Positions 1 to 7,658 of a DNA stretch of 64,000 bases are shown here, piece after piece (position 1 is the first letter of the stretch; each line of letters begins with the position of its first letter). A program made the position numbers and the translations under genes. Under the pieces are notes generated by a model. The model had not been told where the DNA came from, did not search any database, and saw nothing but the letters and a program-made list of their open reading frames with translations. This stretch comes from Nibrella viscosa (GTDB lineage Bacteria; Bacteroidota; Bacteroidia; Cytophagales; Spirosomataceae), in contig NZ_BAABHB010000006.1 of NCBI RefSeq assembly GCF_039541875.1, positions 186,001 to 250,000 on the forward strand, written 5' to 3'.

Positions 1-345
1 CTGGTCTACGAAATGGCCATCGATAAGGTGAAGAAAAGCTTCCCGAAATACATACCACCCGAAGATCGGAAACCCAATTACACAATCGATCCGGAGGAGG
101 AAGAGGAAATCGAACTCATGCTGACCGAATTTATTGAGGAAATGGAGGAAACCGAAGCGGTAAAAGTACAGGAGCATATCGAGGTCGACCACGATTTTGA
201 ATACGGTATCGGCCTGGATGTTTGCCTCAATGTAGAAGAAATTACCGATGAGGTGATTGAGGAATTTATCCACGATTTCAACGCTAATAACCTTAAACTG
301 GACAATACCCTGTATTCATTTTCCAGCGACGGACAGGAAGAATAA
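1..345 (+). CDS. Acidic hypothetical protein, probably 5'-truncated by the window edge
   Basis: The reading frame is open to the left edge (codons for L-V-Y-E precede the first ATG at 13), so the gene may begin upstream; if it starts at ATG 13 it has 110 residues. The protein is strongly acidic, with a Glu-rich stretch at about residues 27-50, and shows no signal peptide or membrane segment. I do not recognise the family. It lies about 100 bp upstream of a MoxR/VWA pair in the same direction, separated by a 22-bp perfect inverted repeat that begins 3 nt after the stop codon. Co-transcription with the MoxR gene is possible but not shown. Confidence 0.6.
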   Translation: MVYEMAIDKVKKSFPKYIPPEDRKPNYTIDPEEEEEIELMLTEFIEEMEETEAVKVQEHIEVDHDFEYGIGLDVCLNVEEITDEVIEEFIHDFNANNLKLDNTLYSFSSDGQEE

Positions 346-347
346 AC

Positions 348-431
348 GATGAATGATTAACGATAAATGATGAATGGACTGACTCATCTTTACATTGTCC
401 TGAATCGCCCATTTATCGTTAATCATTCATC
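348..431. repeat. Intergenic palindrome, family A copy 1
   Basis: The left arm (348-369) and right arm (410-431) form a perfect 22-bp inverted repeat around a 40-nt loop. The arms are built from the words GATGAATG and ATTAACG. The element begins 3 nt after the upstream stop codon. The loop carries a GGACTGACTC...TTTACATT stretch that resembles the loops of the copies at 19743 and 34430. There is no U-tract, so it is not a textbook intrinsic terminator. Confidence 0.85.
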
Positions 432-443
432 ATTCAGGAATGT

Positions 444-1286
444 ATGACGCTTTTTGAAGGAACGGAGAATTATATAGCAACGCGTGAGCTGAGTACGGCC
501 GTCAATGCTGCGATTCACTTGCAAAAGCCGTTGTTGATAAAAGGGGAGCCGGGTACCGGGAAGACCCTGCTGGCGTATGAGGTGGCCCACTCATTACAGA
601 AGCCCCTGTATACCTGGCACGTTAAGTCGACCACCACGGCGCAGCAGGGTTTGTATGAGTACGATGCCGTGTCGCGGCTGCGCGATTCGCAACTGGGCGA
701 CGCCCGCGTGGGCGATTTGGCGGCTTACATCAAGAGGGGAAAGCTCTGGGAAGCCTTTGAGTCGGAAGAACAGGCGGTGTTGCTGATTGACGAGATCGAC
801 AAGGCCGATATTGAATTTCCGAATGATCTGCTCCAGGAACTCGACCGGATGGAGTTCTACTGCTATGAATTGCGGCAGACGATCAGCGCCCGGCACCGGC
901 CGGTGGTCATTATCACCTCCAACAACGAAAAGGAACTGCCCGATGCCTTCCTGCGCCGGTGTTTCTTCCATTACATCCGCTTTCCGGACCGGGAAACGAT
1001 GCAACAGATTGTGCAGGTTCATTTTCCCAGGCTTGCTCAGGAGTTGATGACCCAGGCATTATCGGTCTTCTACAACGTTCGCGATGTAAAGGCACTGAAG
1101 AAAAAGCCTTCGACCAGCGAACTGATTGACTGGATTCGCCTGCTGCTTGTAGCCGGCATAACCCCTGACGACCTGACCGACCTGGAAGCCCTGAAAGAGC
1201 TACCGCCCTACATTGGGGCGCTGCTCAAAAACGAACAGGATACCGATTTGCTAACTGCCCTCCGCAGTCGGGGAAGACCTTATTAA
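444..1286 (+). CDS. MoxR-family AAA+ ATPase
   Basis: A 280-residue AAA+ protein of the MoxR/RavA type, which usually acts with a VWA-domain partner as a metal-insertion or complex-assembly chaperone. Visible motifs are Walker A GEPGTGKT (34-41), Walker B VLLIDEID (112-119), a sensor-1 region ITSNNEKELPDAF (157-169) and an arginine pair (171-172) at the finger position. There is no signal peptide, so it should be cytoplasmic. The next gene on the same strand, 80 bp on, encodes a CoxE-like VWA protein, the usual MoxR partner. The substrate is unknown. A 16-bp palindrome sits between the two genes. Confidence 0.92.
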   Translation: MTLFEGTENYIATRELSTAVNAAIHLQKPLLIKGEPGTGKTLLAYEVAHSLQKPLYTWHVKSTTTAQQGLYEYDAVSRLRDSQLGDARVGDLAAYIKRGKLWEAFESEEQAVLLIDEIDKADIEFPNDLLQELDRMEFYCYELRQTISARHRPVVIITSNNEKELPDAFLRRCFFHYIRFPDRETMQQIVQVHFPRLAQELMTQALSVFYNVRDVKALKKKPSTSELIDWIRLLLVAGITPDDLTDLEALKELPPYIGALLKNEQDTDLLTALRSRGRPY

Positions 1287-1290
1287 TTAA

Positions 1291-1341
1291 GAGTTAAGAG
1301 TTATGAATTACCAGTCACCGACAACTCATAACTCTTAACTC
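1291..1341. repeat. Intergenic palindrome, family B copy 1
   Basis: A perfect 16-bp inverted repeat: GAGTTAAGAGTTATGA at 1291-1306 pairs with its complement at 1326-1341 across a 19-nt loop. It starts 5 nt after the MoxR stop codon. The loop contains AGTCACC; GTCACC recurs in the loop of the copy between the tRNA-Lys genes. Confidence 0.8.
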
Positions 1342-1365
1342 ATAACTTTTAACGCTTAACACCCC

Positions 1366-2565
1366 ATGTTTCTCGACTTCTTCTTCCTCCTGCGGCAACA
1401 TGCGTTGCCGGTGACGTTGCCGGAGTACCTTACCTTGCTGGAAGCGTTAACGAGCGAGGCTGGTGGGGTGAGTGTAGACGAGTTTTATTACCTGTCGAAG
1501 ACGACGCTGGTGAAGCATGAGCAGCATCTGGATTTGTTTGACCGCTTGTTTAGCGAGTATATAGCCGGCAAAGAGTCGGAATCAGTACCGGTGCTGACGG
1601 ATGTGCCGCCAGACTGGCTGGCGAATGCCTTACTCCAGGATCTATCGGATGAGGAGAAAGCGGCACTTCTGGCAATGGGCGGATTAGATGCGCTGTGGGA
1701 GCGACTGCGGGAACTACTCGACAAGCAGGATAAGCGGCACGAAGGCGGCAACCGCTGGATTGGAACGGGAGGCACGTCACCGTTTGGAGCGATGGGCTAC
1801 AACCCCGAAGGCTTTCGGATGAGTGGCGACGCGAAAGGTAATAAGACCGCCGTTAAAATCTGGGAACAGCGCGACTACCGCAACCTGGACGATGACCTGG
1901 AACTGAATACCCGTAATATGAAAATGGCCCTACGCCGGCTGCGGATTCTGACCCGCGATGGACTGGACGACGAACTGGACATCGACGGAACCATTGAAGA
2001 GACCAGCCGGAAAGGTGGGATACTTGATATACAGATGCAGCCGTCGCGGCAGAACCGGGTGAAGGTGCTGATGCTATTCGATGTCGGCGGGTCGATGGAT
2101 GAGCATATTGAGTTATGTTCGCAATTATTTTCGGCCGCCCGCTACCAGTTCAAGCGGCTGGAGTTTCTTTATTTCCACAACTGCGTCTACGAAACGCTCT
2201 GGCGCGACAACGACCGCCGGCACAACCGTATCTCAACCTGGGAGGTGCTGCATAAGTACAACAAAGAATATAAAGTGATCTTTGTGGGTGATGCCTCTAT
2301 GGCTCCTTACGAAATCACCACCGCGAAAGGCAGCATTGAGCATTACAACGAAGAAGCCGGTATTGTCTGGCTCAACCGCTTCAAACAACAGTACCCGCAT
2401 TTGGTCTGGCTCAATCCGACGGCACCGGGCTATTGGAAATACACCGGTAGTATCAAACTGATTCAGGACTGGTGCGACGACCGGATGTTTCCACTCACCA
2501 TCAACGGTCTCACCCAGGCCATGAAGTCCCTCAAAAATCCGAAGGTGCGTTATTCGGCCGACTAA
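1366..2565 (+). CDS. VWA-domain CoxE-like protein, partner of the MoxR ATPase
   Basis: A 399-residue protein whose C-terminal half (about 230-399) is a von Willebrand A-like domain and whose N-terminal half is helical. The MIDAS-type metal motif reads DVGGSM at 239-244 rather than the classical DxSxS, so the second ligand serine is a glycine. From memory this form is common in CoxE-like relatives, so metal binding may be altered. There is no signal peptide. Its place directly after a MoxR gene fits the two-component chaperone arrangement known for MoxR/CoxD-VWA/CoxE systems. The target complex is not evident from the neighbourhood. Confidence 0.85.
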   Translation: MFLDFFFLLRQHALPVTLPEYLTLLEALTSEAGGVSVDEFYYLSKTTLVKHEQHLDLFDRLFSEYIAGKESESVPVLTDVPPDWLANALLQDLSDEEKAALLAMGGLDALWERLRELLDKQDKRHEGGNRWIGTGGTSPFGAMGYNPEGFRMSGDAKGNKTAVKIWEQRDYRNLDDDLELNTRNMKMALRRLRILTRDGLDDELDIDGTIEETSRKGGILDIQMQPSRQNRVKVLMLFDVGGSMDEHIELCSQLFSAARYQFKRLEFLYFHNCVYETLWRDNDRRHNRISTWEVLHKYNKEYKVIFVGDASMAPYEITTAKGSIEHYNEEAGIVWLNRFKQQYPHLVWLNPTAPGYWKYTGSIKLIQDWCDDRMFPLTINGLTQAMKSLKNPKVRYSAD

Positions 2566-2567
2566 GT

Positions 2568-2575
2568 TATTTTTG
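2568..2575 (+). promoter_or_regulatory. Candidate -7 box of rsmE
   Basis: TATTTTTG matches the Bacteroidota -7 consensus TAnnTTTG exactly. It starts 3 nt after the VWA stop codon and ends 7 nt before the rsmE ATG, so a transcript starting a few bases downstream would have almost no leader. I see no clear -33 TTG. The same box-N7-ATG arrangement precedes holA. Confidence 0.55.
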
Positions 2576-2582
2576 TGCTGCT

Positions 2583-3281
2583 ATGCATCTATTCTACCAG
2601 CCGGATTTTGCCCAACTCTTTTACCTGACCGAAGAAGACTCCCGCCATGCCGTTAAAACCCTGCGGCTGGGTGCCGGGGATTCCATCAGTGTGACCGACG
2701 GAAAAGGCACCCGATTTGACTGCCTGATTACCAAGCCCGATCCCCGGCAGTGCCATGTTCGCCTGGTTGAGTTTCACACCACACTACGCCGGCCATTCTC
2801 CATCCGGCTCTGCGTAGCACCAACCAAAAACATCGACCGTATTGAATGGCTGGTCGAGAAGGCCGTAGAAATAGGGGTGGAGCGCTTCAGTTTCTTCATC
2901 AGCCGCCACTCCGAACGGCGGGTGCTGAAAACCGATCGGCTGGTCAAGATTGCCGTAGCCGCCATGAAGCAGTCGCTACAGTACTACCTGCCGCAGTTCG
3001 ACGAGGCTGTCTCGTTTGACTACCTGTTGCGGGCCATTGAGGAGGAACACCGATTTATTGCGCACCTGCCCGAACTAAGCGTACCTGAACATTTGTTCAG
3101 GGTTACAGTACCCCAGACCGCCTGTGTGGTGCTGATTGGTCCGGAAGGAGATTTTTCTGTGGACGAATTGAAGCAGGCAGTTGACGCAGGCTTTCGAATG
3201 GTTATATTGGGAGAAAATCGGTTGCGTACCGAAACGGCTGCCTTAACCGCTTGCCAGATAATAAACTTAGCTAATATTTAA
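2583..3281 (+). CDS. rsmE: 16S rRNA (uracil(1498)-N(3))-methyltransferase RsmE
   Basis: A 232-residue SPOUT-class methyltransferase that N3-methylates U1498 of 16S rRNA using S-adenosylmethionine. Family features: an N-terminal PUA-like region beginning MHLFYQPDF; RIEWLVEKAVEIGV in the centre; MKQSLQYYLPQ at the position of the usual K-Q-x4 segment; and the C-terminal knot motifs LIGPEGDFS and LGENRLRTETAAL. I chose ATG 2583 because the protein then starts with the conserved N-terminus; the frame stays open 37 codons upstream inside the VWA gene. A -7 box sits 7 nt upstream of this ATG. Confidence 0.95.
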   Translation: MHLFYQPDFAQLFYLTEEDSRHAVKTLRLGAGDSISVTDGKGTRFDCLITKPDPRQCHVRLVEFHTTLRRPFSIRLCVAPTKNIDRIEWLVEKAVEIGVERFSFFISRHSERRVLKTDRLVKIAVAAMKQSLQYYLPQFDEAVSFDYLLRAIEEEHRFIAHLPELSVPEHLFRVTVPQTACVVLIGPEGDFSVDELKQAVDAGFRMVILGENRLRTETAALTACQIINLANI

Positions 3282-3351
3282 ACACTGACGTTCACTTTTC
3301 GGTAGATACTGAAACTGCTATCGGAGCGTTAGTAGAGAGTCCTGATTGAAT

Positions 3352-4020
3352 ATGATGAACTATGTAAAGCTTTGGCTGCTTCTGATTAGTTTCTGGCTGG
3401 TAACCGATGTACAGGCGCAATACGCCTATAAGATTGCCAAATTAAAATACAATGGCGGGGGCGACTGGTACGCCAACAAAACCTCCCTACCCAACCTTAT
3501 TAAATTTGCCAATACCAATCTTCGCATGAACATTTATCCCGAAGAGGATATTGTGGATGTAGGTAGTCCCGAATTATTTTCGTACCCGTTTGTTCACATG
3601 ACCGGCCACGGCAACGTTTTGTTTAGCGATGCTGAAGCCCAGAACTTGCGCCGGTATCTGATGTCGGGCGGCTTTCTGCATATTGATGATAACTATGGCC
3701 TGGAGAAGTTTGTCCGGCGGGAGATGAAGAAAGTATTTCCGGAATTGAATTTTGTGGAATTACCCTTTTCGCATCCTATCTACCACCAGAAGTTTAAATT
3801 TCCGAACGGTTTGCCCAAAGTACACGAGCACGATGGTAAAGCCCCTCAGGGCTTCGGCCTGATCTGGGAAGGACGATTAGTGTGTTTTTTCAGTTTTGAA
3901 TGCGACCTGGGCAACGGCTGGGAAGACCAGACGGTGTATAATGACCCTGAGCCGGTTCGGCAGCAAGCCCTGCGGATGGGAGCCAATTTGCTGCAGTATG
4001 CTACCACATCCTATCAATAG
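3352..4020 (+). CDS. Secreted DUF4159-domain protein
   Basis: About 222 residues with an N-terminal signal peptide (hydrophobic core LWLLLISFWL, cleavage likely after VQAQ) followed by a DUF4159 domain. The sequence contains VHMTGHGNV, a GGFLHIDDNYG stretch and HPIYH. The family's biochemical role is unknown; proteins of this type occur in secreted or periplasmic contexts in Bacteroidota. ATG 3352 is the first of two adjacent methionine codons; a TTG two codons earlier is also in frame. It lies between rsmE and a desaturase with no clear functional link. Confidence 0.85.
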   Translation: MMNYVKLWLLLISFWLVTDVQAQYAYKIAKLKYNGGGDWYANKTSLPNLIKFANTNLRMNIYPEEDIVDVGSPELFSYPFVHMTGHGNVLFSDAEAQNLRRYLMSGGFLHIDDNYGLEKFVRREMKKVFPELNFVELPFSHPIYHQKFKFPNGLPKVHEHDGKAPQGFGLIWEGRLVCFFSFECDLGNGWEDQTVYNDPEPVRQQALRMGANLLQYATTSYQ

Positions 4021-4061
4021 GACTTTTTTGTGAGACATAGCCTTTTTTCGGCAAAAAAGTT

Positions 4062-4069
4062 TACTTTTG
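4062..4069 (+). promoter_or_regulatory. Candidate -7 box of the desaturase gene
   Basis: TACTTTTG is a perfect TAnnTTTG match. It lies inside the longest possible reading frame (GTG at 4030), so a transcript from here would need a start codon downstream, supporting GTG 4114. Confidence 0.5.
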
Positions 4070-4113
4070 TAATAACATTCTGTTTTCTTAATACCACCCT
4101 AAATTTTTCAGCT

Positions 4114-4947
4114 GTGATTGTATTGCTTGCATTTATTGGACACTGGTATTTGTCCCTGTTCTGTCAGACATTTTTTCTGCATCGGTATGCTGCCCACAAG
4201 ATGTTTACCATGAGTAAATTCTGGGAGCGGTTCTTTTACCTGCTGACTTATGTTTCACAGGGTTCCTCGTACCTGAGCCCGCGGGCCTATGCTGTTCTGC
4301 ACCGGATGCACCATGCATTCAGTGATACGGAACGAGACCCACACTCTCCCCATCATACCAAAAACGTGTTTACGATGATGTGGAAGACCAAAGACATTTA
4401 TAATGCCGTACTGCACCGCAAGCGGCCGGTAGAGCGTCAGTTCGACCGCAACTATCCGGAATGGGCACTGATCGAAAAAATTGGCGACTCCTGGATGAGC
4501 CGCATCGGCTGGGGTGTAGTGTATGGCCTCTTCTATATCTTCGCCTACATTTATCTGGATATGCACTGGGCGTTTTTCGCACTGCTGCCGATTCACTTCC
4601 TGATGGGGCCGATCCACGGTGCTATCGTAAACTGGAGCGGTCACAAATACGGCTATGCCAACTACGATAACCACGACAGGTCTAAAAACTCCCTGGTGTT
4701 TGACCTGCTGATGCTGGGCGAACTTTTCCAGAACAACCACCACAAGCGCCCGAACAGCGCTAACTTTGGAGCCCGCTGGTGGGAGTTTGATCCGACTTAC
4801 CCGGTTATTAAAGTGCTGAACCGGCTGAAAATTATTCAGGTACGGCCGGCAACCAAGGCCAAAGAAGCTCAGTTGGAAGTAGGACACGATCGACTGATAG
4901 AGGAAAAGCAAGTAGTGAATGTAGAAGACAGACGTGTAGAAGCTTAA
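4114..4947 (+). CDS. Acyl-CoA/acyl-lipid fatty acid desaturase
   Basis: An integral-membrane di-iron desaturase that inserts a double bond into membrane acyl chains, probably of the delta-9 type. The three histidine boxes are present: HRYAAH (about residues 23-28), HRMHH (63-67) and NHHKRP (208-213), with hydrophobic segments between them. With GTG 4114 the protein has 277 residues. The open frame extends to GTG 4030, but a perfect -7 promoter box lies inside that extension and the first histidine box is only 22 residues after 4114, so the shorter start is preferred. The C-terminus is charged and looks cytoplasmic. A strong bidirectional terminator follows. Confidence 0.85.
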   Translation: MIVLLAFIGHWYLSLFCQTFFLHRYAAHKMFTMSKFWERFFYLLTYVSQGSSYLSPRAYAVLHRMHHAFSDTERDPHSPHHTKNVFTMMWKTKDIYNAVLHRKRPVERQFDRNYPEWALIEKIGDSWMSRIGWGVVYGLFYIFAYIYLDMHWAFFALLPIHFLMGPIHGAIVNWSGHKYGYANYDNHDRSKNSLVFDLLMLGELFQNNHHKRPNSANFGARWWEFDPTYPVIKVLNRLKIIQVRPATKAKEAQLEVGHDRLIEEKQVVNVEDRRVEA

Positions 4948-4963
4948 TCGGCAGCTACCAACA

Positions 4964-4999
4964 GAAAAAGCCCCCGACTAGTCGGGGGCTTCTTTGTTT
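4964..4999. terminator. Bidirectional intrinsic terminator between desaturase and deoxyribonucleotidase
   Basis: A near-continuous palindrome AAGCCCCCGACTAGTCGGGG (from 4969) with an A-run before it and T-rich sequence after it, placed between convergent stop codons. It can terminate transcripts from both sides. Confidence 0.9.
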
Positions 5000-5526
5000 T
5001 AGAGCAGCAGGCCGGCTACTTCCTGCCAGTTGTTAACCCGTTTGTAGTCGGTTTCGTGCCGGTTGTGCAGGGCGGTGAAGAGCAGCCCCTCACCCGAAAA
5101 CGTATGGAGGTTGCGGGGAAGATCATCGATCAGGTAGTCGGTGTTGAGCACGCTTTTATCGCCCAGAAAAATGATATTGCGCCAGTGGATAGCCGGGAAG
5201 TGCTCCGCCAGCCACTCGTATTTGTCTGCAAAAGAGTTGGGGAATTCCATGGCAGCCGTGGCGATAAATACCTCGTATCGCTCCATTAGCCGGTTTACCA
5301 CCTCCTGCGCTCCGTCCATGATCCGAATGTCGCGGAAAAAGCCCGGCTCATACACATTCCGGAACAGCGTCCGGAATTCCTGCTCGTCGAGCAGCTCGTG
5401 AAACGATTTTTCTTTTAATTGCTCAATGGTGAAGCGGGGCGCTTCACCATTGAGGTAAATATCAATAAACTTCTGGTTGGTATCCGCTATGACATCATCC
5501 ATGTCGATAGCAATGCGTTGTTTCAT
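4999..5526 (-). CDS. 5'(3')-deoxyribonucleotidase (NT5C family, HAD superfamily)
   Basis: A 175-residue HAD phosphatase that probably dephosphorylates deoxyribonucleoside monophosphates. The N-terminal nucleophile motif is DMDDVIAD (8-15), the hallmark of the NT5C group; a later threonine motif lies in FIATAAME, and the DYLIDDLPRN segment carries the acidic metal ligands. There is no signal peptide. The ATG overlaps the stop codon of the upstream secreted repeat protein by 4 nt (ATGA), so the two are co-transcribed despite unrelated apparent roles. Confidence 0.88.
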   Translation of the reverse strand: MKQRIAIDMDDVIADTNQKFIDIYLNGEAPRFTIEQLKEKSFHELLDEQEFRTLFRNVYEPGFFRDIRIMDGAQEVVNRLMERYEVFIATAAMEFPNSFADKYEWLAEHFPAIHWRNIIFLGDKSVLNTDYLIDDLPRNLHTFSGEGLLFTALHNRHETDYKRVNNWQEVAGLLL

Positions 5527-6155
5527 CCTTTAAATTTTACGCCAATGGCACTTTTGCCACCCGAGTAAATGATGGCTTCGAACACTTTCTTATCGTCGGC
5601 AGCCTCTTTCTTAATCCGTTTGACAAACTGCGCCATATCTTCTTCAATTGAATTGTTGACCAGGCCGCCCGTAAAATACGATTTCGCTTTTACGCCACCC
5701 GATGCATCCACCACCCGCTCATAATCCCGCAACGGCTCGCTCAGCACATACACCTCATAGCCGTCTATTTTTTTGACTCTGGCTAAGCCTTTGTTTTGTT
5801 CGGAAGCCGGCGTTTTAAATTTGATAGCTACGGCTGTTTTAGAGCCTGAAATCAAAACGGCATCAAATTCCTTGTTTTCCTTCTTGCCTTCTTTTACCGC
5901 GAACCGCACAAACTGATCCGCTTTGTCGGCAACGCCTTCGTTAACCACCCCACCCGTGAGCAACGAGGATGCTTTAACACCAGTCCCGATATCAAACACT
6001 TTATCGTAATCGCGGAGAGGTTCGCACATTACGTATGCTTCGATCCCTTGAATTTTCTCGACGCGGGCAATGCCGGCTTTATCCTGCGCAAATGCGGTAT
6101 GGATGGTTGCTACCAGGAGCAGCAGGAATAAGTACATAGTTTTGGGGTAGTGCAT
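5523..6155 (-). CDS. Secreted protein with an internal duplication
   Basis: A 210-residue protein with a signal peptide (MHYPKTMYLFLLLLVATIHT, cleavage near AFAQ) and two tandem copies of a domain of roughly 90 residues. Each copy runs from ARVxKIxGxEaYVxxEPLRDYx to a SGxKxAxxxKFK end (first about 28-112, second about 120-209). I do not recognise a characterised family or catalytic residues. A well-formed promoter lies upstream at 6184-6214. Translationally coupled to the deoxyribonucleotidase downstream. Confidence 0.82.
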   Translation of the reverse strand: MHYPKTMYLFLLLLVATIHTAFAQDKAGIARVEKIQGIEAYVMCEPLRDYDKVFDIGTGVKASSLLTGGVVNEGVADKADQFVRFAVKEGKKENKEFDAVLISGSKTAVAIKFKTPASEQNKGLARVKKIDGYEVYVLSEPLRDYERVVDASGGVKAKSYFTGGLVNNSIEEDMAQFVKRIKKEAADDKKVFEAIIYSGGKSAIGVKFKG

Positions 6156-6183
6156 GGTTCTAAAACGTTTAAATTAACTGCCA

Positions 6184-6214
6184 CAAACCTATTTAGAATG
6201 CAACGTTTTACCAA
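6184..6214 (-). promoter_or_regulatory. Promoter of the secreted repeat protein
   Basis: On the minus strand, TTG (6214-6212), 20 nt of spacer, then TAGGTTTG (6191-6184). This matches the Bacteroidota primary-sigma layout (-33 TTG, -7 TAnnTTTG) and leaves a leader of roughly 20 nt to the ATG at 6155. Confidence 0.7.
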
Positions 6215-6237
6215 AATCCAATGAGTAATCGGTTTTT

Positions 6238-7614
6238 TTACAATGTCCGGTTCGTGTCAAAGTTTTCCAGATAATCGGCTACGCGCCTAACAAACTGACC
6301 GCCGAGTGAGCCATCGACCACCCGGTGGTCGTACGAGTGCGACAGGAACATCATCTGCCGGATACCAATTAGATCGCCCTGCGGAGTTTCAATCACGGCC
6401 GGCTTCTTCTGAATGGCACCAAACGCCATAATAGCTACCTGCGGTTGCAGAATAATGGGCGTACCCATTATATTGCCAAAGGTGCCGATGTTGGAAATGG
6501 TGTAGGTGCCGTTGGCCAGGTCATCGCCCGTCAGTTTATTCTCGCGGGCCCGCTTCGAGAGGTCATTTACCTTTTTGGTCAGGCCGATGAGGTTGTACTG
6601 GTCGGCTTCGTGAATCACCGGCACAATCAGGTTGCCGTTGGGCAGGGCCACCGCCATGCCGATGTTGATCGGCTTTTTGACAATGATGTTGTCACCCTCC
6701 ACTGAAATATTGATCATCGGAAAATCCTTAATGGCTTTCACAACAGCCTCAATCAGAATCGGCGTAAACGTCAGGTTTTCGCCGGTTTGGCGTTTGAAAT
6801 CCTCTTTGACCGCATTGCGCCACTGCACAACCGGCGTCATATCGGCTTCGACAAACGACGAAACATGCGGAGAGATCTGCTTGGATTCAACCATTCGCTG
6901 GGCAATCATCTTTCGCATCCGGTCCATCTGAATTATATCCGACTGACCATTTACGGATATTGCTTTCGGCGCGGGGGCTGCGGGTTCCTCCGGCTGCGTT
7001 ACAGGCTTACCGGCCGGTGGCGTGCTGGTCGGCTGGGTAGCTGCAGCGCTCCGTTTTTTGCGCTGCTGAACATACGCGAGAATATCCTTTTTGGTGACCC
7101 GGCTTTCGGCTCCTGTGCCGGGGATGGTGGTCAACTCCTCCGCCGAAATTCCTTCTTCTTTGGCAATGCTGAGCACCAGGGGCGAGTAGAACCGGTTGCC
7201 GTACGTAACGCTGCCCGATGCTACCGGTTCCGGCTGTCGCGTACTCATCGCCGAAATGCCGGCTTCCAGTTCCTGCGCAGCTGCTTCTACGGTCTCCGGT
7301 ACCAGGAGTTCGTCGGATACCCGTGTATCGTAGTCCGGGTTTTCTGTTGGGGTTGGCTCATCACCAGCTTCCTGCTCAATCTCAATCCGGGCGATGGGTT
7401 TACCGATGGGCACTACGTCGCCATCATTTACGAACACTTCTTTCAGAATGCCGGAATGAGAAGCAGGAACCTCGGTATCTACCTTGTCGGTGGCTACCTC
7501 CAGGATGGATTCGTCGGCCTCGATGCGGTCGCCAGGCTTTTTAAGCCAGGTGATCACCGTACATTCCATAATGCTTTCGCCCATTTTGGGCATTACCATA
7601 TCTACCAGAGCCAT
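6238..7614 (-). CDS. Dihydrolipoamide acyltransferase E2 component of a 2-oxoacid dehydrogenase complex
   Basis: A 458-residue E2 that transfers acyl groups from lipoyl-lysine to CoA. Domain order: one lipoyl domain (1-80, acceptor lysine 44 in EVATDKVDTE); Pro/Ala-rich linker; E3-binding domain (about 138-185, RFYSPLVLSIAKEEGIS); second linker; catalytic domain (about 225-458) with the active-site HRVVDG at 430-435. A single lipoyl domain and the overall sequence fit branched-chain or general 2-oxoacid E2 better than 2-oxoglutarate E2, but the substrate cannot be fixed because no E1 or E3 gene is adjacent. ATG 7614 begins the lipoyl domain; the longer frame reads back into cinA. Confidence 0.92.
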   Translation of the reverse strand: MALVDMVMPKMGESIMECTVITWLKKPGDRIEADESILEVATDKVDTEVPASHSGILKEVFVNDGDVVPIGKPIARIEIEQEAGDEPTPTENPDYDTRVSDELLVPETVEAAAQELEAGISAMSTRQPEPVASGSVTYGNRFYSPLVLSIAKEEGISAEELTTIPGTGAESRVTKKDILAYVQQRKKRSAAATQPTSTPPAGKPVTQPEEPAAPAPKAISVNGQSDIIQMDRMRKMIAQRMVESKQISPHVSSFVEADMTPVVQWRNAVKEDFKRQTGENLTFTPILIEAVVKAIKDFPMINISVEGDNIIVKKPINIGMAVALPNGNLIVPVIHEADQYNLIGLTKKVNDLSKRARENKLTGDDLANGTYTISNIGTFGNIMGTPIILQPQVAIMAFGAIQKKPAVIETPQGDLIGIRQMMFLSHSYDHRVVDGSLGGQFVRRVADYLENFDTNRTL

Positions 7615-7658
7615 AGTCGAATGGGGTTTGGTACTGTAGTTTGTTAATATTGATGAAG

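Noticed and set aside
348..431. Family A palindrome considered as an IS terminal repeat or CRISPR leader
   Set aside because: No transposase, target-site duplication or array nearby; the repeats recur at gene 3' ends.
4030..4113. N-terminal extension of the desaturase from GTG 4030
   Set aside because: A perfect -7 promoter box lies within it and the first histidine box is correctly placed from GTG 4114.
6787..7647. 286-codon plus-strand frame inside the E2 gene
   Set aside because: Antisense to the lipoyl, linker and catalytic regions; low-complexity Arg/Gly-rich product with no family match.
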